A stretch of 64,000 nt of DNA from Pantoea rwandensis (lineage in GTDB: Bacteria > Pseudomonadota > Gammaproteobacteria > Enterobacterales > Enterobacteriaceae), in contig NZ_MLFR01000002.1 in NCBI RefSeq assembly GCF_002095475.1, positions 62,001 through 126,000 on the forward strand, given 5' to 3'. The notes under the pieces were generated by a model that saw only the letters and a program-made list of their open reading frames with translations, was not told the origin of the DNA and ran no database searches. This document shows positions 63,994 through 64,000 of the stretch, piece by piece (position 1 is the first letter of the stretch; every line of letters starts with the position of its first letter). The translations under genes and the position numbers were made by a program.

Positions 63994-64000
63994 AGTATTA

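Overview
The window looks like part of a large, mosaic plasmid from a plant- or insect-associated enterobacterium of the Pantoea/Erwinia type. This is inference. The grounds are an F-like oriT/TraM/TraX remnant, a Cre-type recombinase with a lox-like site, a second-copy H-NS, many sugar/cyclitol catabolic genes and a PQQ sugar dehydrogenase. I saw no rRNA, tRNA, CRISPR array, replication-initiator gene or intact transposase.

Layout. 1-4.5 kb: the end of a hydroxypyruvate isomerase-like gene, then an arginase-family hydrolase, a DMT transporter, a cyclase-like lipoprotein and a TetR regulator. 5-11.4 kb: an orphan PTS EIIA with a sugar-porter MFS gene (frameshifted at its 5' end, CRP box upstream), AraC and LacI regulators, and an IolE-like/IolG-like pair. 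11.5-14 kb: a quinone oxidoreductase and a LysR gene. 14.6-20 kb: a CRP box, a 32-codon membrane miniprotein, an SDR / sugar epimerase / MFS operon and two AraC regulators. 20.6-23.1 kb: a collapsed three-subunit GMC sugar dehydrogenase operon and a TIM-barrel epimerase. 23.3-26.8 kb: a Ser/Thr-rich protein of unknown role and a lysozyme-type effector with a probable periplasmic immunity protein. 27-33 kb: a plasmid leading region, with structured repeats preceding unknown genes, then lytic transglycosylase, oriT and traM; both genes next to oriT carry one ochre stop. 33-40.4 kb: a multi-HTH protein, a possible SUFU-like protein, TraX (frameshifted), H-NS, a LysR scrap, Fic (frameshifted), and the Cre-like recombinase with a 34-bp lox-like site.

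40.9-49.1 kb: PQQ dehydrogenase, epimerase, IolE-like dehydratase, MFS transporter, Gfo/Idh oxidoreductase and a divergent LacI regulator; TGTCTCA motifs link their promoters. 49.4-56.9 kb: metallophosphoesterase, VOC protein, and a Fur-box module (TonB receptor, beta-propeller, ABC exporter, PNPOx-like flavoprotein). 57-64 kb: a decayed stretch carrying a type II CBASS operon on the minus strand (CD-NTase, Cap2, Cap3, 2TM/SAVED effector, ASCH protein), ending at a degenerate second lox-like site.

How the genes fit together. The sugar genes look like two parallel pathways: periplasmic oxidation at the membrane, MFS uptake, then cytoplasmic isomerase/dehydratase/dehydrogenase steps, each with dedicated AraC or LacI control. 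The plasmid seems to have lost self-transfer, since only pieces of the tra region remain, but it keeps dimer resolution, an H-NS silencer and antiphage defence.

Caution. Five genes (MFS at 5.5 kb, GMC alpha subunit, TraX, Fic, CBASS effector) are each broken by one base in or beside a homopolymer run. Systematic homopolymer miscalling is a serious alternative to real decay or programmed frameshifting, and it should be settled before those breaks are interpreted.
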